From Planctomycetaceae bacterium (GTDB lineage Bacteria > Planctomycetota > Planctomycetia > Planctomycetales > Planctomycetaceae), in contig JAKFWC010000022.1 in assembly GCA_021732975.1 (NCBI GenBank), positions 62,001 through 126,000 on the forward strand: a stretch of DNA of 64,000 nt. The letters run 5' to 3'. The notes beneath the pieces are model-generated. The model made no database searches and was not told the origin of the DNA. It saw only the letters and a list, made by a program, of their open reading frames with translations. Positions 9,227 through 17,052 of the stretch are shown in pieces (the first letter of the stretch is position 1; each line of letters begins with the position of its first letter). The translations under genes and the position numbers were made by a program.

Positions 9227-10300
9227 ATGAGTCACGCTCCCGCCGCCCCCGCGCTCCGCATGGGCATCCCCATTCCGAACGGCAAGCTCGGAATGTGGTT
9301 GTTTCTCGGCACGGAAATCATGTTCTTCACGGCCTTCATCGGCACCTACATCGTCATGCGGATGGGGTCGCCCGGCTGGCCGACGGACATTCACATCACG
9401 CACATCAACATCTGGGCGGGCGGGATCAACACGTTCGTGCTGATTCTTTCCAGCTATTTTGTGGTCGTGGCCCACGATGCCGTGCTGCAGAAGAACCCGT
9501 CGAAATCCCGTAAATTCATGACGATGAGCGTCCTGCTGGGCATCCTGTTTCTCGGCATCAAGTCGGTCGAATACTACGGGAAGTTCGACTACGACATCCT
9601 GCCCGGCCACATCGCCGAGAGCGATCGGCAGTCGATGGAAAAACTGCTGGGAATCATGGGCAACCGATTGGACACCCATCTTTCAGCCGTGGCTCCCAAG
9701 TCGGTGAAACGGGAACGGGAAGATCTGCTCGCCGAACTCGACACGAAGCTCACCGATCTGCAAGCCGCCGGGGATGACAAGAAAGCCGCCGCGGAACTGC
9801 AACAGGCGCAGGCCGTCAAGAAGTTCTACAACGAGTACGTGAACCTGCGCGATCATATCCGCGCTGAAGTCTCGTTCGCCGTGCCGTTCGCCGAACTGGA
9901 TAAGCTCCGCACAGAGACGGATGTCAGCAAGATCCCGGCACTGGCCCTGGGCCCCTTCCCCGGTCACCATCACGGTGAAGAGTACCATCCTCCAACAGAC
10001 ACGGTGTTGGGCCATCTGAAGTCGGCCATTCTCGACGACAAAGACCTCGAGCCGTTGATGTCCGGGTTCAAGGTCGAGCGCATCCGTCCGATTCTGTACG
10101 GGAATCTGTTCGCATCGAACTACTTCCTGATGACGGGCTTCCATGCGATCCACGTGATCGTCGGTTTGATCCTGTTCGTGCTCGCAATCAAGTCGCCGCT
10201 GTCGCTCGATAACGCCGTGTTCGTCGAAAACGCCGGGCTATACTGGCACTTCGTCGACCTCGTGTGGATCTTTCTGTTCCCGCTGATTTACATTGTTTAG
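9227..10300 (+). CDS. ctaE: Cytochrome c oxidase subunit III with large soluble insertion
   Basis: ATG at 9227 is chosen because [12 protein letters not shown], the normal first helix, begins about 20 residues later; the longer upstream frame overlaps ctaB. The 357-residue protein has helices at about 20-45, 60-85 and 97-118, then a hydrophilic block of about 165 residues (126-290), then the last two helices ([18 protein letters not shown], and [19 protein letters not shown]). The block contains a Lys/Glu/Ala-rich predicted coiled coil and a GHHHGEEYH cluster. The core is a normal subunit III that stabilises subunit I. The insertion is unusual in length and separates helices that are adjacent in standard subunits. 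Confidence 0.93.
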   Translation: MSHAPAAPALRMGIPIPNGKLGMWLFLGTEIMFFTAFIGTYIVMRMGSPGWPTDIHITHINIWAGGINTFVLILSSYFVVVAHDAVLQKNPSKSRKFMTMSVLLGILFLGIKSVEYYGKFDYDILPGHIAESDRQSMEKLLGIMGNRLDTHLSAVAPKSVKREREDLLAELDTKLTDLQAAGDDKKAAAELQQAQAVKKFYNEYVNLRDHIRAEVSFAVPFAELDKLRTETDVSKIPALALGPFPGHHHGEEYHPPTDTVLGHLKSAILDDKDLEPLMSGFKVERIRPILYGNLFASNYFLMTGFHAIHVIVGLILFVLAIKSPLSLDNAVFVENAGLYWHFVDLVWIFLFPLIYIV

Positions 10301-10395
10301 AAGTCAGTTGTCCGTGGTCAGTTGTCAGTTGTGAAGCGACTGACGGTGCCGACGGATCGCTGCCAACGGACCACTGACGACAATCGAGAACTAAT
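10301..10395 (+). repeat. Short TCAGTTGTC-type intergenic repeats
   Basis: The spacer between the subunit III and IV genes holds three partial copies of a (T/G)GTCAGTTGTC motif (10303-10332) and inverted partners (ACTGAC, GGACCACTGACGAC) near 10339-10382. It looks like low-complexity repeat invasion of an intra-operon spacer, with no coding potential. Confidence 0.5.
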
Positions 10396-10797
10396 ATGTC
10401 CGACCACGACGAAAACCATTCCCACGCTGGCACGTACTTCACCGTGTTCATCGCTTTGTGCGTGTTCACGGGGCTGTCGATCCTGGCCGACCTGCTGAGC
10501 TTCTCGAACCACAACGTCACGCGCGTTCTGGTGATGTCCATCGCCACGGCGAAAGCCTTGTGCGTGATGATGTACTTCATGCATCTCAAGTTCGAGCGGG
10601 CATGGAAGTATCTGCTGCTGCTACCGACGGGCATTTTGGCCAGCGCGTTGCCATTCGCCCTCTTCCCGGATGTGGGTGCCCACTACTACACGCCCGATAT
10701 CCCGCAGGTCCGCGAGTATGCCCTGCAGCAAGCCGCGGGCGGTGGCGACCACAGACACGGCGACGAACACGCCAAACCTGAGGCTGGACATCATTGA
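10396..10797 (+). CDS. Cytochrome c oxidase subunit IV family protein
   Basis: This 133-residue membrane protein has three predicted helices (about 12-35, 45-66 and 72-92), matching the small prokaryotic subunit IV family (MSIATAKALCVMMYFMHLKFE is the diagnostic middle region). It ends in a His-rich tail (GGGDHRHGDEHAKPEAGHH), which could bind metal or simply be flexible. The N-terminus is also acidic and His-containing (SDHDENHSH). It is the last gene of the aa3 operon; a strong hairpin lies about 40 bases after its stop. Confidence 0.88.
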   Translation: MSDHDENHSHAGTYFTVFIALCVFTGLSILADLLSFSNHNVTRVLVMSIATAKALCVMMYFMHLKFERAWKYLLLLPTGILASALPFALFPDVGAHYYTPDIPQVREYALQQAAGGGDHRHGDEHAKPEAGHH

Positions 10798-10837
10798 TTT
10801 CGCAGTGCGATTGATTGATCGCATCAGATAACAAACC

Positions 10838-10869
10838 GAAGCCCGGCATTTTCGGAAATGCCGGGCTTC
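10838..10869 (+). terminator. Hairpin after the aa3 oxidase operon
   Basis: A perfect 14-bp stem (10838-10851 with 10856-10869) closes on a TCGG tetraloop. No long T-run follows, so termination strength is uncertain, but its place 40 bases after the last oxidase gene fits a transcription stop. Confidence 0.75.
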
Positions 10870-10918
10870 TGCATCGAACGGCAATCGTTTTGGTTTCGTC
10901 GACTTGCGGGAGAATTGC

Positions 10919-11872
10919 ATGTCTGTTCCCCCCGCGGCTTCGCCCGCGCTGCAGGTTGAAGGCGTTACCCATCGCTTCGGCGACCGGACTGCACTCGATG
11001 CCGTTTCGCTGACGGTCGCGACCGGCGAAATTTTTGGTCTCCTTGGTCCCAATGGTGGCGGCAAGACCACGCTGTTCCGACTGGTCGCGACGCTCTTGCC
11101 GGTGCAACAGGGAACGATCCGGCTCTTCGATGCGGATGCAACCACCGATCCCGCAACCGTTCGTCGGCAACTCGGCGTGACGTTTCAATCACCGAGTGTC
11201 GACGGCAAGTTGACGGTCGTCGAGAATCTGACGCATCAAGGACAGTTATACGGACTGAGCGGGCGCCTTCTATCAACGGGCATCGAACGGGTGTTGGCTG
11301 CGCTCGGCTTGACGGATCGGCGACGCGATCTCGTCGACACGCTGTCCGGTGGGTTGAAACGCCGCGTGGAAATTGCAAAGAGCCTGCTCCATTCTCCCCG
11401 GTTCCTGCTGTTGGATGAACCGAGCACCGGCCTCGATCCCGGAGCACGGTTCGACCTGTGGGAAGTATTAACTCGGTTGCAACGCGAGCAAGGCGTCACG
11501 ATCCTGGTCACCACGCATCTGATGGAGGAAGCCGAACGATGCGACCGCTTGGCGATCCTCGACCGTGGCCGCATCGTCGCCAGCGGGACTCCCGCGGAAT
11601 TGCGGCAATCGCTCGGCGGCGACTGCATCACCATCCATACGGCGGAACCATCGCAACTGGCGGCACGCGTGCAGGAACAATTTCACGTCACGCCACGCGT
11701 GCTGACGGATTCGATCCGGTTGGAACATCCCGCTGCGCTCGATTTGTTGCGCGATTTGGCGGCCGCGTTTCCGCAGGAAATCACGTCGATTTCGTTATCG
11801 AAACCGACGCTGGAAGATGTGTTCATCGAACGGACGGGACATCGGTTCTGGGACGCGGAGACCCACGGTTAA
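10919..11872 (+). CDS. ABC transporter ATP-binding protein (NatA/CcmA type), no permease nearby
   Basis: The start is ATG at 10919, with GGGAG seven bases upstream. The 317-residue protein has Walker A GPNGGGKTT, a Q-loop (VTFQSP), signature LSGGLKRR, Walker B FLLLDEPSTGLD and an H-loop (TTHLMEE). A C-terminal domain of about 80 residues is typical of ATPases that pair with ABC-2 type permeases. No permease gene follows: the next gene is convergent. It could serve a permease encoded elsewhere. The last residues (ETHG) and the TAA stop are contributed by a hairpin repeat at 11863-11882. Confidence 0.9.
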   Translation: MSVPPAASPALQVEGVTHRFGDRTALDAVSLTVATGEIFGLLGPNGGGKTTLFRLVATLLPVQQGTIRLFDADATTDPATVRRQLGVTFQSPSVDGKLTVVENLTHQGQLYGLSGRLLSTGIERVLAALGLTDRRRDLVDTLSGGLKRRVEIAKSLLHSPRFLLLDEPSTGLDPGARFDLWEVLTRLQREQGVTILVTTHLMEEAERCDRLAILDRGRIVASGTPAELRQSLGGDCITIHTAEPSQLAARVQEQFHVTPRVLTDSIRLEHPAALDLLRDLAAAFPQEITSISLSKPTLEDVFIERTGHRFWDAETHG

Positions 11873-11882
11873 GAAACCGTGG
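11863..11882. terminator. CCCACGG-family hairpin containing the stop codon of the ABC ATPase gene
   Basis: The 8-bp stem is CCACGGTT/AACCGTGG with loop AAGA. The TAA stop at 11870-11872 spans the stem-loop junction. The hairpin lies between two convergent genes and probably terminates both. Related copies are at 13352, 15481 and 21724. Confidence 0.7.
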
Positions 11883-11904
11883 ACTTCTGCCATTTTTCTG
11901 ACTC

Positions 11905-12669
11905 TCAACTCTCAACGACATCCGTTACAAACATCTTTCCCGGACTGTGCGTGATGGCGAAGGGCGGACGGGCGGCTTGCAACACGGCTTGCGGGGTCAC
12001 GCCGCAGGCCCAGAAGACGGGGAGTTCACCGGCATGAACTGGCACCGCGTCGCCGTAGTCCGGGCGGTTGATGTCCGCGATACCGATCTGTTCGGGAAAG
12101 CCGAGATGGACCGGCGCTCCGTGTGATCGCGGAAAGGCGGCGCTCACCTGCACGGCCCGAATGGCGTCCGCCGGCTTGAACGGCCGCATCGAGACCACCA
12201 ACGGACCGGCAAACCGCCCCGCCGGTTGGCATGCAATGTTCGTGCGGAACATGGGGACATTACGCCCCAGTTCGAGATGCCGTACCGGCAGCTTCGCCTG
12301 GACTAATGCGGCTTCAAAAGTGAACGAGCAGCCGATCAGAAAGCTGACGAGATCGTCCCGCCAGTAGCGATGCACGTCCGCCGGTTCGTCGGCGAGTTCA
12401 CCATTTTTCCACACGCGATACCCCGGCAAGTCACCCCGCAGGTCGGCAGCGGGCGCGGTCAGAGTAGGTGACCACGATCCTGCCGACGTAACTTCGATCA
12501 GCGGGCAGGCCTGCGAGTTCCGTTGGCAAAACAGCAGAAAGTCGAACGCCCAGTCCTGGGGCAGCACGACCAGATTCGCCTGGGCATATCCCGGTGCCAG
12601 TCCGCATGTCGGCCCCGTCCATGCCCCTTCGCGACAGGCGTTCCGTACTTCGAGACCGGTCTGAAACAT
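11905..12669 (-). CDS. DUF1445 family putative hydro-lyase
   Basis: This 254-residue soluble protein matches the UPF0317/DUF1445 family along its length. Diagnostic stretches include [15 protein letters not shown] near the start, [14 protein letters not shown], the central [15 protein letters not shown], the NVPMFRTNI segment and, near the end, FWACGVTPQ. Members are called putative hydro-lyases, and the family includes proteins related to mitochondrial D-glutamate cyclase, so a D-glutamate-related reaction is possible but not shown here. It is a single gene, convergent with the ABC ATPase gene and divergent from the MOSC gene. Confidence 0.88.
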   Translation of the reverse strand: MFQTGLEVRNACREGAWTGPTCGLAPGYAQANLVVLPQDWAFDFLLFCQRNSQACPLIEVTSAGSWSPTLTAPAADLRGDLPGYRVWKNGELADEPADVHRYWRDDLVSFLIGCSFTFEAALVQAKLPVRHLELGRNVPMFRTNIACQPAGRFAGPLVVSMRPFKPADAIRAVQVSAAFPRSHGAPVHLGFPEQIGIADINRPDYGDAVPVHAGELPVFWACGVTPQAVLQAARPPFAITHSPGKMFVTDVVES

Positions 12670-12706
12670 GTTCTACGATCTCCGCGAAAACGAATCGATT
12701 TCCCTT

Positions 12707-12780
12707 CGAGCCGCGACCGTCAGGGAGCGAGCTCTTCCATGATAAAATCACGAAACTCGCTCCCTAACGGTCGCGGCTCG
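12707..12780. repeat. Inverted repeat with 25-bp arms
   Basis: The arms at 12707-12731 and 12756-12780 are complementary with one mismatch (CGAGCCGCGACCGT on one side, ACGGTCGCGGCTCG on the other) around a 24-base AT-rich centre. It lies between divergent genes (starts 12669 and 12859), so it would affect both promoters. It resembles REP/MITE-like elements of planctomycete genomes. Confidence 0.75.
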
Positions 12781-12858
12781 GACCATGCAGGCAGCATACC
12801 AGCACCAGCGTGCGGTACAATCTCGTGGGCTCATGATGCCACACGGGGAACGAGATTC

Positions 12859-13362
12859 ATGGAAACGCTCGCGGATCGTTTGGAGATGCTGCCGCAAGTC
12901 GGGCGAGTGGAATGGATCGGATTGAGTCCGCATCCGCGCGGCGAGTTGCGCTCGGTTACCGAAGCCACATTGCTGGTCGATCATGGACTCGAAGACGATC
13001 ACCATGCGAAGCACAAAGTGGGGAGCAAGCGGCAGGTGACTCTCATCCAAGCGGAACATCTTCCGACCATCGCGAGCATGGTCCACAACCCCTCTGTGAC
13101 GCCGGGGTTATTGCGGCGGAATCTGGTGATCGCGGGAATCAACCTGTTGGCTCTCAAAGGTCGCAAGTTCCGCATTGGCGATTGCGAACTCGAAGGCACC
13201 GGACCTTGTGATCCCTGTTCGCGGATGGAAGAAAACCTTGGTCCCGGTGGGCTGAACGCGATGCGCGGTCACGGCGGTTTGACGGCCCGCGTGCTGATCG
13301 GAGGCGTAATCAAGATTGGGGATGAAGTGCGGGCGCTGGGATCCGCAATGACCCACGGTTAA
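12859..13362 (+). CDS. MOSC domain protein
   Basis: The start is set at ATG 12859 (167 residues). The upstream in-frame extension crosses the 12707-12780 inverted repeat and looks non-coding. The protein is a stand-alone MOSC domain of the YiiM-like type: GRVEWIGLSPHPRGE at the start, the HHAKH..SKRQVTLIQ.EHL segment, RRNLVIAGINLLALKG, and the conserved Cys region GTGPCDPCSRME followed by GHGGL.ARVL. MOSC domains bind sulfur carried on a conserved Cys and act in molybdenum-cofactor or sulfur-transfer chemistry; its substrate is unknown. The C-terminal THG and stop codon come from a hairpin at 13352-13373. Confidence 0.9.
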   Translation: METLADRLEMLPQVGRVEWIGLSPHPRGELRSVTEATLLVDHGLEDDHHAKHKVGSKRQVTLIQAEHLPTIASMVHNPSVTPGLLRRNLVIAGINLLALKGRKFRIGDCELEGTGPCDPCSRMEENLGPGGLNAMRGHGGLTARVLIGGVIKIGDEVRALGSAMTHG

Positions 13363-13373
13363 GAAACCGTGGG
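13352..13373 (+). terminator. CCCACGG-family hairpin containing the stop codon of the MOSC gene
   Basis: The 9-bp perfect stem is CCCACGGTT/AACCGTGGG with loop AAGA. The TAA stop at 13360-13362 lies at the loop edge. The core is identical to the copy at 11863, although the two genes are unrelated. Confidence 0.75.
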
Positions 13374-13457
13374 CTTCCTGGTCATTCATGGTGAGTTGGC
13401 CGTCATCGGCGGGGTACGTTAAGATCGGGCACCGTTTCGCACACCATCGAGAATCCC

Positions 13458-14324
13458 ATGCATGCACTTTCCCGTCGACAATGGCTTCAAATCACCGCCG
13501 CGGGTGTAGGGGCCGGTTTGTGGAATCGCGCCTCCCAAGCCGATGAGAAACTCAAGGACATCGCCTGCCGGTCGGTTCATTTGGGTTACCCCAAAGCCGA
13601 GGGCGTGGCGTTCTACAATACGTGCCGGCCGATCACGTCGGCCCCCGGAACATACTTCAGCGTGTGTGGTTGGGATGCCGGGTACTATGGGATCCAGGAA
13701 CTCGCCAACGGCGACAAGCTCGCGTTATTTTCAATCTGGGACTCGGAGAAGAACGATCCCAATGCGGCCCCAGTCGCCGAGCGCGTGAAGACCGAACACG
13801 TCGATCCGCGCGTGCGGGTCAAGCGATTTGGTGGCGAAGGAAGTGGGGGGCAATCGTTCTTCCCGCTGAAATGGAGCGTGAACGAGACCTATCGGTTCAT
13901 CGTCTCGATGACGCACAAGGACGGCCGGGCGTCCTATTCCAACTGGCTCTTTGAACCCGAGGCCAAAGTGTGGACGAAGCTGGTGACGTTCTCGGTGCCC
14001 TCGAAGCGGACACAGATGCGTGGTCTGTACTCGTTCGTCGAAGACTTCAAACGCGATCGTCAATCGACGACCTTCACACGCCGGGCACAATTCGGACCAG
14101 CGGCCGTAAGATCCGCTGAAGGAACGTGGCAACCGTTACATCAGGCGCGATTCACCGGGGATGCCAATCCGGTGGTGAACATCGACTCACAAATCGTGGA
14201 ATCGCGGTTTGAGTTAGCGACCGGTGGAATGATTACCAATGAGCACAACCCGCTCAATCAGGTGATGACGTTGCCCGATTCCGCCGTTACCGCAATTCCC
14301 GAAGACCTGCCACAAACTCTGTAG
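13458..14324 (+). CDS. Exported DUF3472 domain protein
   Basis: This 288-residue protein begins with a twin-arginine-like signal (SRRQWLQITAAGVGAG). The mature part matches DUF3472: YNTCRPITSAPGTYFSVCGWD, then GYYGIQELANG, LFSIWD, RVKRFGGEGSGGQS and YRFIVSMT....RASYSNWLF. The family is widespread in planctomycetes and is predicted to be a beta-rich secreted protein of unknown function, often associated with carbohydrate metabolism. The permease gene starts 14 bases after its stop, so the two probably form an operon. The function is not known. Confidence 0.85.
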   Translation: MHALSRRQWLQITAAGVGAGLWNRASQADEKLKDIACRSVHLGYPKAEGVAFYNTCRPITSAPGTYFSVCGWDAGYYGIQELANGDKLALFSIWDSEKNDPNAAPVAERVKTEHVDPRVRVKRFGGEGSGGQSFFPLKWSVNETYRFIVSMTHKDGRASYSNWLFEPEAKVWTKLVTFSVPSKRTQMRGLYSFVEDFKRDRQSTTFTRRAQFGPAAVRSAEGTWQPLHQARFTGDANPVVNIDSQIVESRFELATGGMITNEHNPLNQVMTLPDSAVTAIPEDLPQTL

Positions 14325-14338
14325 CGAAAGACTCGACT

Positions 14339-15472
14339 GTGGCAGTGGGACCGAATTTCTTCTCGGTGGCGAAACGCGTCGTCGGCGCGTGCGGGCCGTT
14401 GCTCGCGCTGATCGCCGTCTACCTGCTATTCGCCGGGTTGGAAGCCGGGATGTTGCAGCGTGCGGGCTCCGGACGCCCCGCCGTCTTTCTGACCGCGGAG
14501 AACCTGCAAAAGATCGTCATCAATAGCTCCGTCATTGGCGTGTGCGCGCTGGGGATGACCGTCGTGATTGTTTCCGGTGGGATCGATCTTTCCGTCGGCA
14601 GCGGCGTCGCGCTCTGTGCCACCGCCCTGGCCTGCGGTTTGAAAGCGAACTGGAATCCCGCGCTGGTGATTCTGTTAACGCTGATGATCGGCGCTCTGCT
14701 CGGGGCGATTAACGGCACACTGGTCAGTGCGCTGCGCGTCGTTCCGTTCATTGTCACCTTGGGAACGATGACGGTGTATCTCGGCGCGGCGAAAATGCTG
14801 GCCGAGAAAGTGGATGGTGGCCAAACTGTCCGTCCCGCCGCGTATTCCCCCAACGATCCCAATTTCGCGAACAATCAGGTGCCGGTGTGGTTGCAGCGCT
14901 TTACCAGCGTTCGCGACTACGCCTTATGGCCGCCGCGGTTGTCCGCGAGCGGCCCGGCACAACCACGTGCGCGATGGGACGAAACGCTCGACTGGGTCCG
15001 CTTTCCGGCAAGCATCTGGCTCGGAGCGCTGATGGCACTCGTGTTGGCGGGAGTGTTGCGTTACACCGTCTTCGGCCGGCATGTCTTCGCACTGGGTTCC
15101 AACGAAGCCACCGCGCGATTGTGCGGCGTGAATGTCGTCGGCACGCGAATCGCCGTCTACACGCTGTCCGGCCTGTTTGTGGCGATGGCGGGAATTTATC
15201 AGTTCTCGCGACTGAGCAGCGGCAACCCCACTTCCGGCAGCGGACTGGAATTGCGGGTGATCGCTGCCGTGGTGATTGGTGGCGGCAGCTTGTCGGGGGG
15301 CCGTGGTTCAGTAATGGGAACGCTGGCCGGGGCGGCACTCATGGCCGTCATTGCCAGTGGTTGCACGCAATTGGAAGTTTCCAACTCACTCCAAGATATC
15401 ATCCTGGGTGTGATCATCGTTGTCGCCGTGGCCCTCGATCAATTCCGACATCGACGGTTTGCCGCAGCGTGA
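14339..15472 (+). CDS. Sugar-type ABC transporter permease (RbsC-like)
   Basis: This 377-residue integral membrane protein belongs to the branched-chain/ribose permease family, with 8-10 helices. The family signature VIVSGGIDLSVGSGVAL and the late GGGSLSGGRGSVMGTLAGA are clear, as is the cytoplasmic loop GSNEATARLCGVN. A longer periplasmic loop of about 90 residues (roughly 155-225) sits before the helix containing IWLGALMALVLAG. No ATPase or substrate-binding protein gene is adjacent, so it must use partners from elsewhere. The start is GTG at 14339. Confidence 0.9.
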   Translation: MAVGPNFFSVAKRVVGACGPLLALIAVYLLFAGLEAGMLQRAGSGRPAVFLTAENLQKIVINSSVIGVCALGMTVVIVSGGIDLSVGSGVALCATALACGLKANWNPALVILLTLMIGALLGAINGTLVSALRVVPFIVTLGTMTVYLGAAKMLAEKVDGGQTVRPAAYSPNDPNFANNQVPVWLQRFTSVRDYALWPPRLSASGPAQPRARWDETLDWVRFPASIWLGALMALVLAGVLRYTVFGRHVFALGSNEATARLCGVNVVGTRIAVYTLSGLFVAMAGIYQFSRLSSGNPTSGSGLELRVIAAVVIGGGSLSGGRGSVMGTLAGAALMAVIASGCTQLEVSNSLQDIILGVIIVVAVALDQFRHRRFAAA

Positions 15473-15480
15473 TCCAACAA

Positions 15481-15510
15481 GAGACCCACGGATAAGATTC
15501 CGTGGGTCTC
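15481..15510. terminator. Bidirectional hairpin, CCCACGG family
   Basis: The 12-bp perfect stem GAGACCCACGGA/TCCGTGGGTCTC has loop TAAGAT. It lies between the convergent permease gene (ends 15472) and protease gene (ends 15535). Confidence 0.8.
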
Positions 15511-15534
15511 AGAGTTCATGTTGATGATTGTCGA

Positions 15535-16872
15535 TTATCGCACAACATGGAAATCGAGTGAGACCGCATTACCATCGACGGTCTTCGCGACATCGAGAAT
15601 CTCCCGTGCGGCGATGATGGCGTCGCGGGCGTCGTCGGATACCACACCTTCCAGCGTTTTCAGGAAGTCGACCCCTTTGGCAAATGTCGCTACGGGCATG
15701 CGAACGACTTCCGTTTTCGCATTCCGCTGAGCGATCGGTTCCTGCACGGCGGCGAGCAACTCCAACGCCTGCACGGTCAGATCGGGACGGCTCACCATGG
15801 CCTGAATCACTTCCGGGCCGTGCTGATAGTATGTGGCAACGAGTTTCCGCCCGGCGGGCGATCCTTGCAGCACGCGATCACGATACGTCCGCAATTCTGT
15901 ATAGAGCCGCTCGGGCGCCGCCACCGCGCCGAGTTTGATTCCCGCCGCGAACGGCAGCAATTTAGCGCGGTCGGCAATGGACCGCACGGCACACGAACCG
16001 CCATAGACATTCTTAATTCCGTTCTTGTCGTCGTTCAGCAGGAAGGCGGTCCCCAAGCCGGAGTACCGCGCTCCGTAAAACGGATTCATGATCGCGGGCA
16101 CCGGCGGGGCCTGATGGTTGAGTCCCAGCGAATGTCCGATTTCGTGAACGCAGACTTCGAGAAAGTCGATTTTGCCGGAACCTGGAGCGACATCCCAGTT
16201 CTCGGCTTCGTCGAAGTGCAGATCGCCCGCTAAGCCCGAACCCGGATTGGGGAAGAAGGCATGCGCCAGCACGCCGGAAGCTCCGTCAATCGCATGGTGA
16301 CCAAAACGCAAATTGGGAGTGGTACCGGCAAGATAACTGAGATCGAGCGGCGTCGGCAGCGGACCGGAATCATCGACAAGAATGAAGTTCAGCGGGGCTT
16401 GGGCAGCCCAGACCGCTAACGCTTCCAAGACCGCCGTTTCCAACTGCGTGGTCGTCACGCCCGTCATGCCGTCGTCCAACAGATTGGAATAGCTGAAGGT
16501 GATGTCAGCAGTCGATCCCTTGCCGCCCGGTTGCGGCCACTTTCCGCCCGTGACCGAAAATTGCCCCGCCTTCAAGGGATCGGGCGTGTCTTCCGTCGGC
16601 GCTTTGGGCTTGTAACCCGGAGCATACATGGCACATGGAACGTTCGGATCGGCATGACCCACGCAGACGAATCCCGCGGCTTCCATGTCCCGAATCCGCG
16701 CCAACGGTGCTCGTTCGATGGTCCGCACGGCGAGGGCCGGAGCAATGGGTACACTCGTCATCGGTGAGGTGTTAACGCGCGGCTGCATTCCGAAGCTGAC
16801 AGCGGCAATTGTGAGGGCACTGCCAACTCCAGCCGCCCACCGGCTTACGATTCCTGATGGCCGTTGAAGCAT
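15535..16872 (-). CDS. Secreted matrixin-type metalloprotease
   Basis: The start is ATG at 16872, preceded within five bases by GGAGAGAG; an upstream in-frame Met is less likely. The 445-residue protein has an N-terminal hydrophobic signal (AAGVGSALTIAAVSFGM), then a metzincin domain. The zinc motif HExxHxxGxxH is complete as HEIGHSLGLNH (about residues 243-253), with a Met-turn candidate PAIMNPFYGARY after it. No PRCGxPD cysteine switch is seen before the catalytic domain; a lone Cys in NVPCAMY could play that part. The C-terminal 130 residues are helical and of unknown role. It is predicted to be an exported zinc endopeptidase of the M10A/matrixin group. Confidence 0.88.
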   Translation of the reverse strand: MLQRPSGIVSRWAAGVGSALTIAAVSFGMQPRVNTSPMTSVPIAPALAVRTIERAPLARIRDMEAAGFVCVGHADPNVPCAMYAPGYKPKAPTEDTPDPLKAGQFSVTGGKWPQPGGKGSTADITFSYSNLLDDGMTGVTTTQLETAVLEALAVWAAQAPLNFILVDDSGPLPTPLDLSYLAGTTPNLRFGHHAIDGASGVLAHAFFPNPGSGLAGDLHFDEAENWDVAPGSGKIDFLEVCVHEIGHSLGLNHQAPPVPAIMNPFYGARYSGLGTAFLLNDDKNGIKNVYGGSCAVRSIADRAKLLPFAAGIKLGAVAAPERLYTELRTYRDRVLQGSPAGRKLVATYYQHGPEVIQAMVSRPDLTVQALELLAAVQEPIAQRNAKTEVVRMPVATFAKGVDFLKTLEGVVSDDARDAIIAAREILDVAKTVDGNAVSLDFHVVR

Positions 16873-17052
16873 CGCTCTCTCTCCATTGACGTGTAACGAT
16901 CCCTGCCGAAGACGCTCGGCATCCCACGAATGATCACCACTGTGTAAAACGTCGCCGATCGACACGCAATCCCCTATCAGGGGAAAATCATGAAATCGGT
17001 AGAAACCGTATGGACAACGAGGTTAATGCGACACGTACAGAATGTACGACAC

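Noticed and set aside
16971-16983. CCCCT-ATC-AGGGG hairpin downstream of the helicase gene
   Set aside because: The stem is only five base pairs and lies without a T-run in the helicase direction; too weak to call a terminator.
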